Part shown: one piece after another, positions 5,436 through 5,949 of the stretch | How positions within the stretch are numbered: position 1 is the first letter of the stretch | How the letters are laid out: each line of letters starts with the position of its first letter | The notes under the pieces: generated by a model | Told to the model about the DNA's origin: nothing | Database searches by the model: none | Seen by the model: only the letters and a program-made list of their open reading frames with translations | Translations under genes and position numbers: made by a program | Assembly (NCBI GenBank): GCA_022567775.1 | Contig: JADFGH010000154.1 | Span: forward strand, 1-5,949 | Source of the DNA: Pseudomonadota bacterium | GTDB lineage: Bacteria > Pseudomonadota > Gammaproteobacteria > Steroidobacterales > Woeseiaceae | DNA length: 5,949 nucleotides | Reading direction: 5' to 3'

Positions 5436-5949
5436 ATGACCGACGCTAACGCGAATCGAAACAGCGACATAAAGCGCGTCCAGGTTGCGCTCGCGCTGAC
5501 CGGCACGTTTATGCTGGTCGAAGTCGCCGGCGGCATCCTGTCCGGATCGCTGGCTTTGCTGGCCGATGCCGGTCACATGCTGACGGACACGATGGCGTTG
5601 GCGCTATCCGCGATCGCATTCCGCGTGAGTTTCCGGCCGGCCGATGCAAGACGCAGTTATGGCTATCAGCGATTCCAGATCCTGGCCGCCTTCGTCAACG
5701 GGCTGAGCCTGTTTGTTATCGTTGGCTGGATCCTGATCGAGGCGATTCAGCGAATTCTGCATCCGTCGCTGGTAATGGGGCAGACAATGCTCTACGTCGC
5801 TGCGGCCGGTCTTGTAATAAACGTCATCGTGTTTTTTTTGCTGCATGGCGGCGACCAGGAGAATCTGAATATGCGTGCCGCCGCATTGCATGTCCTGGGT
5901 GACCTGTTGGGGTCTGTCGCCGCAATTGCCGCAGCGTTGATCATCCTGT
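5436..5949 (+). CDS. Cation diffusion facilitator metal exporter, ZitB/CzcD-like (3' truncated by window)
   Basis: The first 171 residues of a CDF-family antiporter that exports Zn(II), and possibly Cd(II) or Co(II), from the cytoplasm in exchange for protons. Five hydrophobic segments are visible (about 17-36, 39-62, 80-103, 116-137 and 149-171). The metal-site pairs HMLTD (His47/Asp51, TM2) and HVLGD (His152/Asp156, TM5) give the HD-HD arrangement typical of zinc-type CDFs. SGSLALLADAGHMLTD (36-51) and AAFVNGLSL (84-92) are typical ZitB/CzcD blocks. The cytosolic C-terminal domain lies beyond the window. ATG at 5436 is the furthest upstream possible, since an in-frame TGA sits at 5430-5432. 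The ribosome site is poor: AAGG abuts the ATG with no spacing, so translation may rely on ribosomes finishing the symporter 13 bases upstream. The N-terminus lacks the His-rich stretch seen in some relatives. Its place behind the symporter genes suggests co-transcription but no clear functional link. Confidence 0.93.
   Translation, partial: MTDANANRNSDIKRVQVALALTGTFMLVEVAGGILSGSLALLADAGHMLTDTMALALSAIAFRVSFRPADARRSYGYQRFQILAAFVNGLSLFVIVGWILIEAIQRILHPSLVMGQTMLYVAAAGLVINVIVFFLLHGGDQENLNMRAAALHVLGDLLGSVAAIAAALIIL

Noticed and set aside
5831..5840. Run of eight T in the CDF exporter gene
   Set aside because: It encodes Phe-Phe-Leu in a membrane segment, where T-rich codons are expected, so slippage is possible but not suggested by anything else.
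1..5949. CRISPR arrays, insertion sequences, tRNA or rRNA genes, attachment sites
   Set aside because: No regularly spaced repeats, transposase-like frames, terminal inverted repeats or structured RNA signatures were seen; nearly every base belongs to the five genes or their short spacers.

Overview
The window looks like chromosomal DNA of a moderately GC-rich Gram-negative bacterium, most plausibly a proteobacterium and perhaps a marine or sediment gammaproteobacterium. The evidence is the base composition and the gene families: a two-component DUF4212/VC2705-type sodium:solute symporter, a LinB-type haloalkane dehalogenase and a ZitB/CzcD-type metal exporter. No marker gene fixes the lineage, so the taxonomic guess is weak.

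Layout. A rho-independent terminator at 19-45 (plus strand) closes an unseen plus-strand gene that ends at or before the left edge. Two minus-strand genes follow, read right to left as a probable operon: a haloalkane dehalogenase (3302-2424), then, after 39 bases, the large molybdopterin subunit of a xanthine-dehydrogenase/CO-dehydrogenase-family hydroxylase (2384-75). From a compact divergent control region (about 3303-3378), plus-strand genes run the other way: a small DUF4212 membrane subunit (3379-3636), the large sodium:acetate-type symporter subunit (3644-5422, 7 bases later), and a cation diffusion facilitator metal exporter (from 5436, 13 bases later) that runs off the right edge. Coding density is very high and no stretch over 300 bases lacks a gene.

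How the parts may work together. The dehalogenase would turn a haloalkane into an alcohol plus halide. The molybdenum hydroxylase subunit could act on a downstream organic compound, but its FAD and iron-sulfur partner subunits are not beside it. The divergent symporter pair would import a small carboxylate with sodium. The divergent region holds a perfect 10-base palindrome, TTGTATACAA, which fits the operator pattern of FadR-type GntR regulators and overlaps promoter-like elements in both directions. One regulator might therefore set both operons. This link is inference.

Nothing here is an obviously new system. The points most worth a second look are the dehalogenase paired with an orphan form-II 'CoxL-like' subunit, the shared operator candidate, and a perfect 9-bp hairpin that spans the symporter stop codon just before the metal exporter start.
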